The translations under genes and the position numbers were made by a program. DNA of 64,000 nucleotides, from contig NC_080058.1 in the NCBI RefSeq assembly GCF_026212465.1, positions 2,135,501 through 2,199,500 of the forward strand, written 5' to 3'. A model generated the notes under the pieces. That model searched no databases. It saw only the letters and a program-made list of their open reading frames with translations, and was not told the origin of the DNA. The DNA is from Amaranthus tricolor (lineage: Eukaryota > Streptophyta > Magnoliopsida > Caryophyllales > Amaranthaceae). This document shows positions 50,701 through 61,002 of the stretch, piece after piece (position 1 is the first letter of the stretch; every line of letters begins with the position of its first letter).

Positions 50701-52130
50701 GATATTAATTTTTAATAGACTGAACTTAAAATACATCTTTCAAAAATACTATCTCTCACTAAACTTAGCCCGTACAATACTTCATACTTGCGTGGAATTC
50801 ATACAGACACCAGTCAATACATCTATAATTTCTTTTTCTTTTCCAAGATTCTTTATTTAGTCACCATAAATTGTTATCATTTCCAATGCGAATTTGGAAT
50901 TGAAGTCTCTTCAAAGTTCAAACAGATGATGGTGAAATTAATCTGTCATTTTTTTTTTAAAAAAAAGGTTTTTCTCTTATAAATTTTTTGGCTATTGTTA
51001 AATAATTATGTGCATTTTATATTTGTGGTGTGCAAATAATATTTGCTTTTAAAAGTCGAAAATAACCTTTTTAAGTTTGGTTTTATATACTTCCAACTTT
51101 TATTAATCCTACAAAGAAAATAAACTAACGACATTAGACGATATTAGTAAATTCACGAATCAGTATTGTTTACGTAATCATTTTTAGCCGTTATTAATAT
51201 TAATAAAATTACTAATGAAGTATGATGATTATCTTCTTTATTTTGGACATAATTTACTTCACTTTAAAATATTAATAAAATATTAAAATTATGCATGCAA
51301 ATTATCACACAACTATTTTATAACGGTTATTAATTACGGACTCAAAACACATTCTCAGTAATTAATTTTGGAATTTTTTTTCTGTATTTTAATTAGTTTA
51401 GAAAACTTATATAAATAATTTTAAGTGAATAATAGCTTTTTAAAAAATAGTAAATTATAAATTTTCAGGATATTTGGGCGGAAAATTTATTTCTCTATCA
51501 TTGACATATGAAAGATTCTACTATGCTTTTACTAAATAGTATGATATGATGAATCAGATGAATCGAAAACTTTTTTTTATATGTGTACTAAATCAATACA
51601 ATTGTCATTTTTTGGTATTATTATTATTTTTTTGAGATATTATATTATTATATTATGGTACACTTGTGAGTTGTGATAATAATTAGATTTTAATCAAATG
51701 AATCTAATATAAGAAAAATAAACATTATTGAATTGCAATTTGCAAAAGTTATTTTAATTAAAATATTTATAAATTTAATGTAACAAACATTCCTATTATT
51801 TTTTTCTTTAATCAATAATAAGCCAAAATAGAGCCCACTTTTTCCCTCCAATTACTCTCTTCAGTTTTTTTGCTTTTTTAAGTAAAGGTTGGCACTTGGG
51901 AACTTCTCCACTAGAATTTTACTTGTATTTATATCAATCAGTTTGTTACTTAATCTTCTTGAATATAAAGAAACAACTCTTTTACATTATTTGCACCTTT
52001 TAATATAGAAGGTACTAAAATATACCAATTATATTTTGTATTATTTTAATTTACATATTTTGGTAGAAATTAATTTTTGAATATAATTAGTTTTTATAAT
52101 ATAATTTAGCTTATGATGATTGAATAATAG
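44795..52130. other. 7.3-kb intergenic region
   Basis: No gene recognised; the open frames are short, A/T-driven and unlike known proteins. It includes a SINE-like fragment (45265-45390), a one-ended GAGAC-family MITE piece (48838-49010) and a TRIM-LTR-like fragment (about 50338-50480, with GATGGGCTGCTCATTTTACA). The first ~150 bases are the likely DiT1 3' UTR. Confidence 0.5.
48838..49010 (+). mobile_element. GAGAC-family MITE, one end
   Basis: GGTCTTGAATGAGACGGCCT and ATAATGAGACCGTCAATTTG match the left end of the element at 17905. The AT-rich part holds a tandem ~25-base unit around TTGATACCTTTAAAGTCAAA. No right end was found. Confidence 0.5.
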
Positions 52131-52170
52131 GAAGAGGAAGAGGAAGAGGAAGAGGAAGAGGAAGAGGAAG
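52131..52170 (+). repeat. (GAAGAG)n microsatellite in the MATE 5' UTR
   Basis: About 40 bases of GAAGAG repeat ending 20 bases before the MATE start codon, so probably in the leader or core promoter. The reverse strand reads a Phe-Leu repeat that is not a gene. Confidence 0.9.
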
Positions 52171-52189
52171 CTTTTATCCGTTGAAAGCC

Positions 52190-55100
52190 ATGGCAGAAGA
52201 AGATGGGTTATGCTTTCCATCAAAGAGTAAAATTCCCCTTTTTATCTTCTTCAGAAATGCCAGGTATTATATTCATCTTTACTAATAATAATAAAGTTCA
52301 CTTAAATTCTTTAGGAAATTTAATTCACACTTTAATTTTAGATACTCATACCATAATGTTTTTTTTACAAGAAAACCCATTTGGGTTTAATTGAATTGTG
52401 TTTGTTAAGCTAAATTAAAATTGAAAGTTTCCAAATTTTCATTGAGTATAACAAAGATTAAGTGTTATGAGAGGATCATAGAATATAAGTATAGAATGAG
52501 TCGAACATTCACATCTGCATGTATTCAGTGTAACATACAATTTTTTTGATTATATGTTAAATGATTTAATATTATTATAATTTTAGTCAAATGACTCCGG
52601 TCATGACTTAGACAGGTTCAAGTTTAGATTCTCCTAGACATTGAAAAAAATATTTAAAAATGATAATCTATAATGGTTTATATGAAAAATAGGATGGTTT
52701 TGAAGATGGATGAACTTGGATTGGAAATAGCACAGATTGCATTTCCAGCTGCACTTGCTTTAACAGCTGATCCAATTGCTTCTTTGGTTGATACAGCTTT
52801 CATTGGTCAAATAGGTAAACTTTTTGCTTCCACTATTTCTGCACTTCATTTCCCTATAATAATGAACTTATATATTGAGTTTTCTTCTACTTTTTTTTTA
52901 GATTATTATATATATACTTTTTATACAAAAAATAAATTAGTTCATTGGTATAATTGGGAAAAACACAACAATGTTTCCGAGGCTATTGTATAATTGTCCT
53001 TTGATTACATACGTGGGAGTCACTCAATGACACTAAAAAGCGGGTTAATGAAATGTTGTAATATTTGAAAAAACATGATTTTGTTGATAGGAATCATAGT
53101 TCCTTTGAATTTGATTCAAAAAACTTTTATTTCAATCGTTTAATGTAGCAAATTTAAAAAGAGATAATTCTAGTATTGAGTTATTTTTGTGGGATACCGT
53201 CTCTTGGTGAGGTGACCTCAAAACAATGAAACCATATGCTAATAATAGTATTTGGGCAATTCAGCTCATATATCGAGCACGTCTCACAGAAAGACAAACT
53301 AACACAAGAATTTGTGTAACAGTTTATAGGAATCATAACATATACTTCCTCTGTTATATTGACATGGAGTATAGGATTAGTATATGTATGCAATTATGTT
53401 AGGTGCTGATTGATTTGTAGTTAATGTTTTCTTGGGCTGGTAGTTTGATTCTATATGTTGTATTTTACAGGGTCTAATGAACTTGCTGCTGTTGGAGTTT
53501 CCATAGCTCTTTTCAATCAAGTATCACGAATCGCAATCTTCCCTCTTGTTAGTGTCACAACTTCTTTTGTAGCCGAGGAAGATGCTGTGGCGGAACTGAA
53601 TTCCGAGGAACAAGAATTAGGAAGCTTGGAATCCAATCCTATATGTACAAACGAAGCCAAAGAGCTACTACCTCAATCAGGTTTAGGTATGCGTATATAT
53701 ATGTTTGTACTTTGTTGTAATACATAGAGGTGTTCAAAACAGACCTGATTTGACCCGACTTCAGAAATGATTTACAATTATGTAAAACTTGTACGGGCAC
53801 AAAACCCGATTTCAAACCGACCCAAAACACCTGATCCAAAATCAACCCGATAACCTGAATGAACACCTATTGACTAATACATACATCTGAAATGGGTTAT
53901 TATGACCGTGATGTTTTGTTTTAGATTCAAAGGTGATTAGTGTGAAATCTGAAACGGGTAGCTTAAGCATGGAAGGTTGCAAGCCTCAAAGGCGACACAT
54001 TCCATCCGCTTCCTCAGCTTTGGTTATTGGTGCTATTCTTGGCTTACTTCAGGCGATTTTCCTCATTTCTCTTGCAAAGCCTTTACTGAATTACATGGGT
54101 GTCAAACCTGTAAGTACAATTTCCTTTTAAGGGTTCGTTTGGTATAAGAAATCACTTGAGAGATGACAGCATATAGTTTGGTTAACCAGGATTCACCTAT
54201 GCTGCCCCCGGCTTTAAGGTACTTGACTTTGAGATCATTCGGTGCTCCTTCAGTTCTTGTTTCATTAGCTATGCAGGGGATTTTCCGCGGTTTCAAGGAC
54301 ACCAAGACTCCTCTATATGCCACTGGTGAGTTATTTGCTTTCACTGGATGCAACCTCCTTATCTCAAATGATAAGAGTATGGTCTATCGCCCATCATCCA
54401 ACCCTCATTAGACCCTGATCGTAGTTTCTATGAGCTGGATATACCGAGTATGATGTTGATGACGATGAACTGATTCTTTCACTTGAACTTTGCAGTTGCA
54501 GGGGATGTAACAAACATAATTCTTGACCCGATTTTTATGTTTGTTTTTCGGTGGGGAGTCAGTGGTGCAGCGATTGCCCATGTTATATCACAGTAAGCTT
54601 ATGCAACTAATGTAACCTTTCTAGTGTTACATGATTCACTAATCACGTCGCGAATTTTGCGAATCGAAAAAACCGAATTATGGTCGGTTTTAGGCTATTT
54701 CTGAATCATTTTGAGCGAATCGCAAATTCAAAAGGGGAACTAACTAGCGAATCATGTTTCACTAATTACCTTTCGAGTTTTATCTTGTATATATGTTACT
54801 AACTGGGTACGTCGATCATATTAGGTACGTAATTTCAGTCATCTTGTTTAGAAGACTAATTCAAGTAGTCGATCTCTTACCCCCGAGTATCAAAAACCTC
54901 AAATTCAGCCGGTTCCTCAAAAATGGTAACGATTTCTTATACAGTTGTACTACGTCTAAACAAGATCTGAAAACGAATGCTTCGTTTTAATGCTTGTGTT
55001 TTCTTGCAGGTTTTCTTCTATTAATGAGGGTTATAGCTGTGACATTTTGTGTGACCTTAGCTGCATCTCTGGCTGCGCGGCTAGGATCCACAGCAATGGC

Positions 55101-56260
55101 GGCTTTTCAGATCTGCTTGCAAGTTTGGTTGGCGACATCTCTTCTTGCTGACGGACTCGCTGTTGCTGGCCAGGTTCCGTTTCACTTCTATACGATTTCT
55201 TTTGTTATGTGTTCATACCGTTACGCTTTTTGAAATCGTTGCATATTCATCATTTGTTTAGCGCCGTGAAACATAATTCGCTAGTTAGTTTGCCTTCTGA
55301 ATTTGCAATCAAAATGGTTTTAAAAAAGCCTAAAACCGACCGTAATTTGCTTGTTTCGATTTGCAAATCATATGACGCTGGTCTAGCGTCTAATTATTTA
55401 TCTTATGAGGATTTTCGACATTTTGCAGGCAATACTTGCAAATGCATTCGCAAAGAACGATTTCGAGAGAGCTACATCAACTGCCTCGAGAGTATTACAG
55501 GCAAGTATCGAGCATACGCTGATCCGCATCCAGTAAATTTCGGCCTGGGTGCATCGGGTCAAATATACATATTTTTCATCCAATCACACCCTCGGAAAGT
55601 ATCCCTATTAATCAGGCCGCTGTTTCATATTTGCAGCTAGGATTTGTTCTAGGACTAATACTATGTTTCATGCTCGGGTTTGGATTAAAGTTTGCAGCAC
55701 GATTGTTTACCAACGATCTCAACGTCTTGAAACTAATAACTATAGGCATTCCAGTACGTGTTCTTTCCTACACATTCATTTTTCATACTACAACAAATTT
55801 TCACCTTCTCGAAACTTAAAACTAACGATATAATTTTCGACACAGTTTGTCGCTCTTACTCAACCCATCAACGCCTTAGCCTTTGTTTTCGATGGCATTA
55901 ACTTCGGAGCATCTGATTTCGCATATTCGGCTAATTCAATGGTAATAATCTTTGTACGACTATATATTTCTCTCGTATCACAAACTCTTTCGACTAAATC
56001 CCGATCCTAATTTTTCAGGTTATGGTAGCTGCTGTAAGCATATTATGCTTGATGTTCCTTTCTTCGCATTATGGTTTTATCGGTATCTGGATGGCTCTAA
56101 CGATATACATGAGCCTACGAGCATTCGCTGGCTTTTGGCGGTATTTTAAACAACACATGATTTTTTTGTTTGTTTTTTCTCGATGATCAAGTTCCTAATA
56201 CGCTTGTTTTTGTGCAGAATCGGAACAGGTACCGGACCTTGGCGCTTCCTTAGGAGTTGA
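52190..56260 (+). CDS. DTX43: MATE citrate-type efflux transporter (FRD3/DTX42-43 group), 13 exons
   Basis: Exons 52190-52263, 52693-52814, 53471-53686, 53925-54109, 54190-54325, 54496-54592, 54825-54925, 55010-55173, 55429-55500, 55637-55753, 55846-55941, 56019-56140 and 56218-56260; all phases agree, giving 514 residues. The short first exon supplies MAEEDGLC and IPLFIFFRNAR, which leads into the conserved LGLEIAQIAFPAALALTADP. MATE landmarks are DTAFIGQIG, AVGVSIALFNQVSRI, GIFRGFKDTKTPLYAT, LDPIFMFVF, AAFQICLQVWLATSLLADG, FDGINFGASDFAY and TGTGPWRFLR at the C-terminus. The long hydrophilic loop after FVAEED (~residues 105-165) is typical of FRD3-like members, which export citrate at the plasma membrane for iron loading or aluminium tolerance. 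DTX42 or DTX43 identity is not resolved. Intron 9 begins GC, not GT. Confidence 0.93.
53727..53874. mobile_element. ~148-bp MITE in MATE intron 3 with 9-bp target duplication
   Basis: TAATACATA occurs at 53718-53726 and again at 53875-53883, directly flanking the insert. The insert has inverted GAGGTGTTCA and TGAACACCT near its ends and internal ACCCGACTT, ACCCGATTTC and AACCCGATAACC motifs. An 8-9-bp duplication points to a hAT- or Mutator-derived MITE. Confidence 0.7.
54345..54475 (+). mobile_element. SINE-like 3' fragment in MATE intron 5
   Basis: AACCTCCTTATCTCAAATGA, AGAGTATGGTCTATCGCC, ACCCTGATCGTAGTTTCTAT and GGATATACCGAGTATGATGT match the unit at 62505-62640 in order. Confidence 0.55.
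54625..54785 (+). mobile_element. CATGATTCACTAATC-type MITE in MATE intron 6
   Basis: Left TAGTGTTACATGATTCACTA and right CTAGCGAATCATGTTTCACT are inverted. Internal GGTCGGTTTTAGGCTATTTC and GAGCGAATCGCAAATTC are shared with the copies in DiT1 and in MATE intron 8. Confidence 0.7.
55255..55388 (-). mobile_element. CATGATTCACTAATC-type MITE in MATE intron 8, inverted
   Basis: On the minus strand it reads ACGGTCGGTTTTAGGC, GCAAATTCAGAAGGCAAACT and TAGCGAATTATGTTTCACGG, in the same order as the copy at 54625-54785. It is thus the opposite orientation of the same family within one gene. Confidence 0.7.
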
Positions 56261-57300
56261 ATTATTGTAGATTGATACATTTAGCCCACTTTGTATACAA
56301 ATATAGCCCAAGATTGGAAGGTTTGGAATTCTATAGAAGTTTTTCATGGTATTAACTTGTAAAGAATCATAACTCATAATAGACCCCATTTTCGAAATTA
56401 CGAGTGTACTCGTGCTATGTTAATTTGGGGTTTTGTATATTCGTAAAATACACCTACGTATACAAAAGTTATTTGTAATATTTTCGAGATTTCTCGAAAA
56501 GGAAAATCCATAAGAATATTGTCAACATTTTTTATCCTATTTTTTTGGGTTGACATATTGATTGAAGTTGCCCAAAGTGTTGATAAGGTGATGCTAAGAA
56601 TGATCATAAAGGAGGGGAATTTTAAATTTTAATATATCTTTATAATAACTTTAATTATAATTTTGAAAATTAAATATTATTTTAGTTGGAGTTAATATTG
56701 CGTTTTTTTAGGTAATTTTACTCAATCTTCTCCTTCCCTTAGCTTACCATGTAATAAATGAAAATGAATTATCTAATTTCAATTAATAATTACTAACAAG
56801 TAGTTAATTTAAAATTAATTGAAAATCATATTTTATCTTAGTTGGAAAACAAATACCCTTCTATATGAAATATTCAAAATTTGATTTTCTTCTAGACTTT
56901 TTGCTTCACTCTACAATAAAAAAAAATAAACAAATAATTCAAAATTTATTATTATTTAAAATCCAAAAATCTAGCATCTTACATGTTAAAAGAGATTATA
57001 TCAAATTTTCATTTGTATACCAATGTCAATTTAAAATCCTTAAAATTGGAAAAAGCATTGTGAATGTTATAACATTTTGTTAATTTCGCTATAACAATAT
57101 TTATTTTTGATTAATCATGAATATACCAACTTAAAAATATTTTTTAAAGTATCCTTAACATATTAAAAAAGATTATATGACAAAAATACTGATAAACTAG
57201 CTAATAAATAAATATTGGTATTATTTTAGAAAGACAATACTTATAAATGATTAATAATTAATAATATAGTATTATTATTGAAATTTTTTTAAAAAATTGT
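56261..57300. other. Intergenic region between MATE and PPR genes
   Basis: The MATE 3' UTR occupies roughly the first 150-300 bases. The rest is AT-rich without a recognised gene. Confidence 0.5.
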
Positions 57301-57339
57301 AGTATTAAAAATTCATAATATCGGAAGTTCGGAACCTTA

Positions 57340-57511
57340 AATTCAAAGTTGAAACATGTATCCTCCAAACAATTCACAAACAAAAACTTCCATCCCGCTC
57401 GTGGTCGAATTCTGCGAAGCCGTCGAGGGACAATTCGAGAGGAAAAACGGGCCGGGGAAATTTCCCATTTTGATTTGAAGCTTTTCTCCATGGTTTCCAA
57501 ATAATCTTAAG
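57340..57511 (+). other. Candidate non-coding first exon of the PPR gene, with a 4-codon uORF
   Basis: A locally GC-richer stretch (57385-57470) ends at CTTAAG followed by a GTAAAT donor. A plausible acceptor, TTTGCTTTGTTCAAGTCAG, lies directly before the PPR start at 59482, so a ~2-kb 5'-UTR intron would join them. An upstream ATG at 57490 gives MVSK then TAA. The left border is a guess. Confidence 0.35.
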
Positions 57512-57839
57512 GTAAATTTTCTATTTGTAACACTAGATACTGTGATTTCTTCTTTTTTTTTCCTTTGTTTCTTGAAATATCAACTTAAATTTTTCATTAC
57601 TGGTTTTTAGTACATAGATTTTGGTTGAAATCGGAGTGAATTAGTGTATGGAAACTTAGATTTAATGTCAATACCTTTAGGTTGAAATCATGTTCAAATT
57701 TCTTATATGAGGATTTGGTTTTGGGTTTGGTTTTGATTTGAATCAAACATCTTCGAATTGATGACCTATACGAGATATTTGAAATGATTATTGGATTTGG
57801 ATGTATAGCTGTTCAATTGCCTGACACACACGAATTGGA

Positions 57840-58330
57840 TTTCGAACTTGACCCGACTTGAACAAATGAGACCTAAAACAGAACCAATGCAAACACTACC
57901 AAGAACAACAATGCAAAAGCAACAAAGAAGCAATCAAACACAACACAACGATGTACATAGTTCACCTGTAATTGGGCTAGGTCCATGGTCTAGCCTAGAT
58001 GTCTTTGTTGCCTTCAATAACACTCCAATGGAGCTACAATGGAAGTATGATCACCAATTGGAAGATGAGAGAGTTTTAGAGAGAAAGAGAAATACTAAGT
58101 AATCTAGACAGAGAAAGAGGGTTAGAAACTAGGATATCCTAATCTATGTGTTTTTCCTACACTTACAAGCAAGAACCTAGGAAAGGACAAGGCGAGGGAA
58201 AACCAATATAACCGAATCAAGTGTGCAAAGCCGAGTCTGCTTTTCCTTGGCCAAAGGAAAAGCCGACTCGGCTTTTTCTTCTGTTTCCAAAACCAAATTT
58301 ACCTTTTAACGCTTTTCTTCCTTATTTCAA
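57840..58330. mobile_element. LTR-like stretch with a strong hairpin
   Basis: Sits between the candidate 5' exon and the PPR start. A 22-base inverted repeat, AAAGCCGAGTCTGCTTTTCC and GGAAAAGCCGACTCGGCTTT (58227-58275), surrounds a GGCCAA-like loop. The flanks (GAGAGAAAGAG, TACAATGGAAGTATG) resemble retroelement LTR sequence, but I could not find ends. The open frame at 57848-58102 is not recognised. Confidence 0.35.
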
Positions 58331-59481
58331 TATTACCCCTTTTTGCCACTTTTTTACTTATGCATATCCTACATGGATTAAGGACCTATGTAACCCTTAA
58401 TCATAATAAAATATATGATATGTGAACCTAGAAGATGGTCCAAATGTACACTTCTAATTGGATGGAGTATGCTAAATGAGGTTGATACTAAGAACACCTA
58501 AGGAGTGAAAAAATCATCCAAGTATACTAGTGAATTGAAGAGAATAGGAGAAGCTTTGTATGCTAATTTGCTTAATTCAATTATATGAAAGGAGGATTAT
58601 CTCAATTATGTGGATTAACTATGTTCTACTAAGCTAATGGATTCATAATAAGTACTGTCATTCAAAATTTTATATCTAAATTGATTTTTTCTGTACAAAT
58701 TTTAGAATTTTGGTTGAAATCTAGGAGTAATGATATGCTGAATGTTGATAAGGAGCTCTTTGTTGCGGAAATGAATTAGGTTACCTGTAAATAGGACTTA
58801 GGAGTAATTTTAGGATTGTGCTATGGACTAATGATAAGCTTTTGTGAAGTCAACATTGATAAGTTAATGTTGTTTGACTGACCGACATCCAAAATTTTCT
58901 GGGTTGACATACAAAATTTGAGTGGGCTTTGTTGTGGAGCTTAGAGTGCCAAAAGACTCTTATTGTACCTTGTAACTTGTCCATGGACGAGAACTATGCG
59001 AAACCTTCTATTGTAATTTATATCTCTATTGCCTATTGGAAGTATGGAACTAAATTGGGCAACATTTCTTCCATTGATGAAAAACTTACCGCTTGGGTGA
59101 ATGGACCAGTGAAGAAACATAATTACCATGGATGGATTTCATTTCTGCCATATGCGCTGCCATTTGGTCGAAATTCGGGATTAATATCAAGGATTTCATT
59201 TCTATTGCATAATTCTGTTCCTTTCAGGTTCTGTCATGCTTATATCCTTAAGTCATGGGCTTGTGTATACCCGATAGCTGTAATGGAAGTTTTTCTTGAA
59301 TTGTAATAATGCATAACGGCAGTACTAATTTTCGTTCAGGTTTTGTTATGCTTGTACTTCTAATATATTTTCTGATAGTATATAAACTGAATTTTTATGT
59401 TAGCTATTTACCTTTAATTGGTTTTTTATCTTTGAAATCCTTCTCATATGCTTTTTGATTTTTTTGCTTTGTTCAAGTCAG

Positions 59482-61002
59482 ATGAACTTCAGAAGAATCA
59501 TAATCAGCAGGCCATTTATCAACTTCGTCATCCGCACTCATGCACTACAATTTTCCACCAGCCCATATCTCCTCCTACCTCATGCACCTTTGCTTAATAG
59601 CCCTGTCACCCCAGTTAACCCTGATCATCTCCTCAGGGTATGCACAATCCTCTACCAGCAACAAGATGCATCAGACTCCAAGCTTCAGGCACACCTCCAG
59701 AAAACTGAATTCAGCCTTAGTCATGAATTTTTTTTACAAGTATGCAACAAATTCCCCCTTTCATGGCGACCAGTTTACTGCTTTTATCATTTTACTTTGT
59801 CTTGCCATTGGTTCACACACACCCCTGTCACCTATAATAAGATGCTTGATATAGTTGGTAAGTCTAGAAACATTGATCTCTTTTGGGAATTGTTAAATGA
59901 AATGGCACAGAAAAAAGTTGCTACTGATAAAACATTTCGGATTGCGTTGAAAACACTAGCTGCTGCTAGGGAGTTGAAGAAATGCGTGGATTATTTTCAT
60001 ATGATGAATGCTCATGAGTATGGCTATAGCTTGGATATTTTGAATAAGGTTGTTGAGACACTGTGTAAGGAAAAGCTAGTAGAGGAGGCAAAGTATGTTG
60101 TGGTGAAGCTGAAGGAGTGGATTACACCAAATCAAGTTACTTATAAGCACTTAATTTGTGGATTTTGTGATGTTGGGGATGTGATTGAGGCTTCAAAGTT
60201 GTGGAATTTGATGACGGAAGATGGAATTGAAGCTGATATAGATGTTGTAAATACTATGATGGAAAGGTTTTTCAAGGATAATCAATTTAATCAAGGCTTA
60301 AAGCTCTTTCAAACAATGAGGATGAAAAGGATGGAGGAAGTTGGACTTTCGACGTATAGTATCATTATTAAGTGGATGTGTAAAAGGGGCAAACTTTCTC
60401 AGGCTCATTTGGTCTTTGAAGAAATGCAAAAGAAAGAAATCCAACCGGATAATGCAACATTGGCGTCACTAATATATGGTCTTGTGTCAAAAAATCGAGT
60501 TCGAGAGGCATATGTGATTATGGAAAATACTGAAAAACCAGATATAAGCATGTACCATTCCTTGATTAAGGGATTTCTGAAATTGCGAAGGGCCAGTGAT
60601 GCAACAGATGTTTTCAGACTGATGATAAGAAAAGGGTGTGAACCTATTATGCATACCTATATCATGTTATTGCAAGGGCATCTAGGGAAGAGAGGAAGGA
60701 AGGGAAATGACCCCCTTGTTAATTTCGATTCCATATTTGTTGGGGGTTTGGTTAAAGCTGGTAAAGTTCTGGAAGCCACCAAGTATACTGAACGAACCAT
60801 GAACAGAGGACTTGAGGTGCCGAGGTTTGACTATAACAAATTCTTGAATTACTACTCCAATGAGGATGGTGTAATTATGTTTGAGGAAGTTGGAAAGAAA
60901 TTGAGAGAGGTTGGATTATTTGACTTAGCAGACATATTTACGAGATATGGGAAGAAAATGGCTACGAGAGATAGAAGGAGAACTAGAAATTTTTCTGAAT
61001 AA
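59482..61002 (+). CDS. P-class pentatricopeptide repeat protein, probably mitochondrial
   Basis: A single coding exon of 506 residues. ATG at 59482 is chosen because it gives a basic, hydrophobic leader (MNFRRIIISRPFINFVIRTH) typical of mitochondrial import; frame upstream of it has no ATG. Eight or nine PPR helical hairpins follow from about residue 113, e.g. VTYNKMLDIVGKSRNIDLFW, VTYKHLICGFCDVGDVIEAS, LSTYSIIIKWMCKRGKLSQA and SMYHSLIKGFLKLRRASDAT. The C-terminal block HTYIMLLQGHLGKRGRKGND and FDYNKFLNYYSNEDG is characteristic of one conserved plant PPR subgroup. There is no E or DYW domain, so it is not an editing deaminase. Such proteins bind specific organelle RNAs for stability, splicing or processing; the target cannot be predicted here. 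Confidence 0.9.
   Translation: MNFRRIIISRPFINFVIRTHALQFSTSPYLLLPHAPLLNSPVTPVNPDHLLRVCTILYQQQDASDSKLQAHLQKTEFSLSHEFFLQVCNKFPLSWRPVYCFYHFTLSCHWFTHTPVTYNKMLDIVGKSRNIDLFWELLNEMAQKKVATDKTFRIALKTLAAARELKKCVDYFHMMNAHEYGYSLDILNKVVETLCKEKLVEEAKYVVVKLKEWITPNQVTYKHLICGFCDVGDVIEASKLWNLMTEDGIEADIDVVNTMMERFFKDNQFNQGLKLFQTMRMKRMEEVGLSTYSIIIKWMCKRGKLSQAHLVFEEMQKKEIQPDNATLASLIYGLVSKNRVREAYVIMENTEKPDISMYHSLIKGFLKLRRASDATDVFRLMIRKGCEPIMHTYIMLLQGHLGKRGRKGNDPLVNFDSIFVGGLVKAGKVLEATKYTERTMNRGLEVPRFDYNKFLNYYSNEDGVIMFEEVGKKLREVGLFDLADIFTRYGKKMATRDRRRTRNFSE

Noticed and set aside
52041..52223. Minus-strand ORF with a Phe-Leu repeat
   Set aside because: Reverse translation of the GAAGAG microsatellite upstream of the MATE start.
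52673..52680. ATG at 52676 or 52693 as the MATE start
   Set aside because: The upstream exon at 52190-52263 joins in frame and supplies the conserved IPLFIFFRNAR segment; the ATGs just before 52693 are in the intron or internal.
55209..55640. 143-residue ORF across MATE introns 8 and 9
   Set aside because: Runs through a MITE and intron sequence; only 55429-55500, in another frame, is a true exon.
58929..59306. 125-residue ORF upstream of the PPR gene
   Set aside because: No recognisable domain, composition like non-coding DNA, and it lies in the probable 5'-UTR intron.
59455..59481. Upstream extension of the PPR frame to 59455
   Set aside because: There is no ATG in that extension; the first ATG at 59482 gives a good targeting peptide and follows a splice acceptor.
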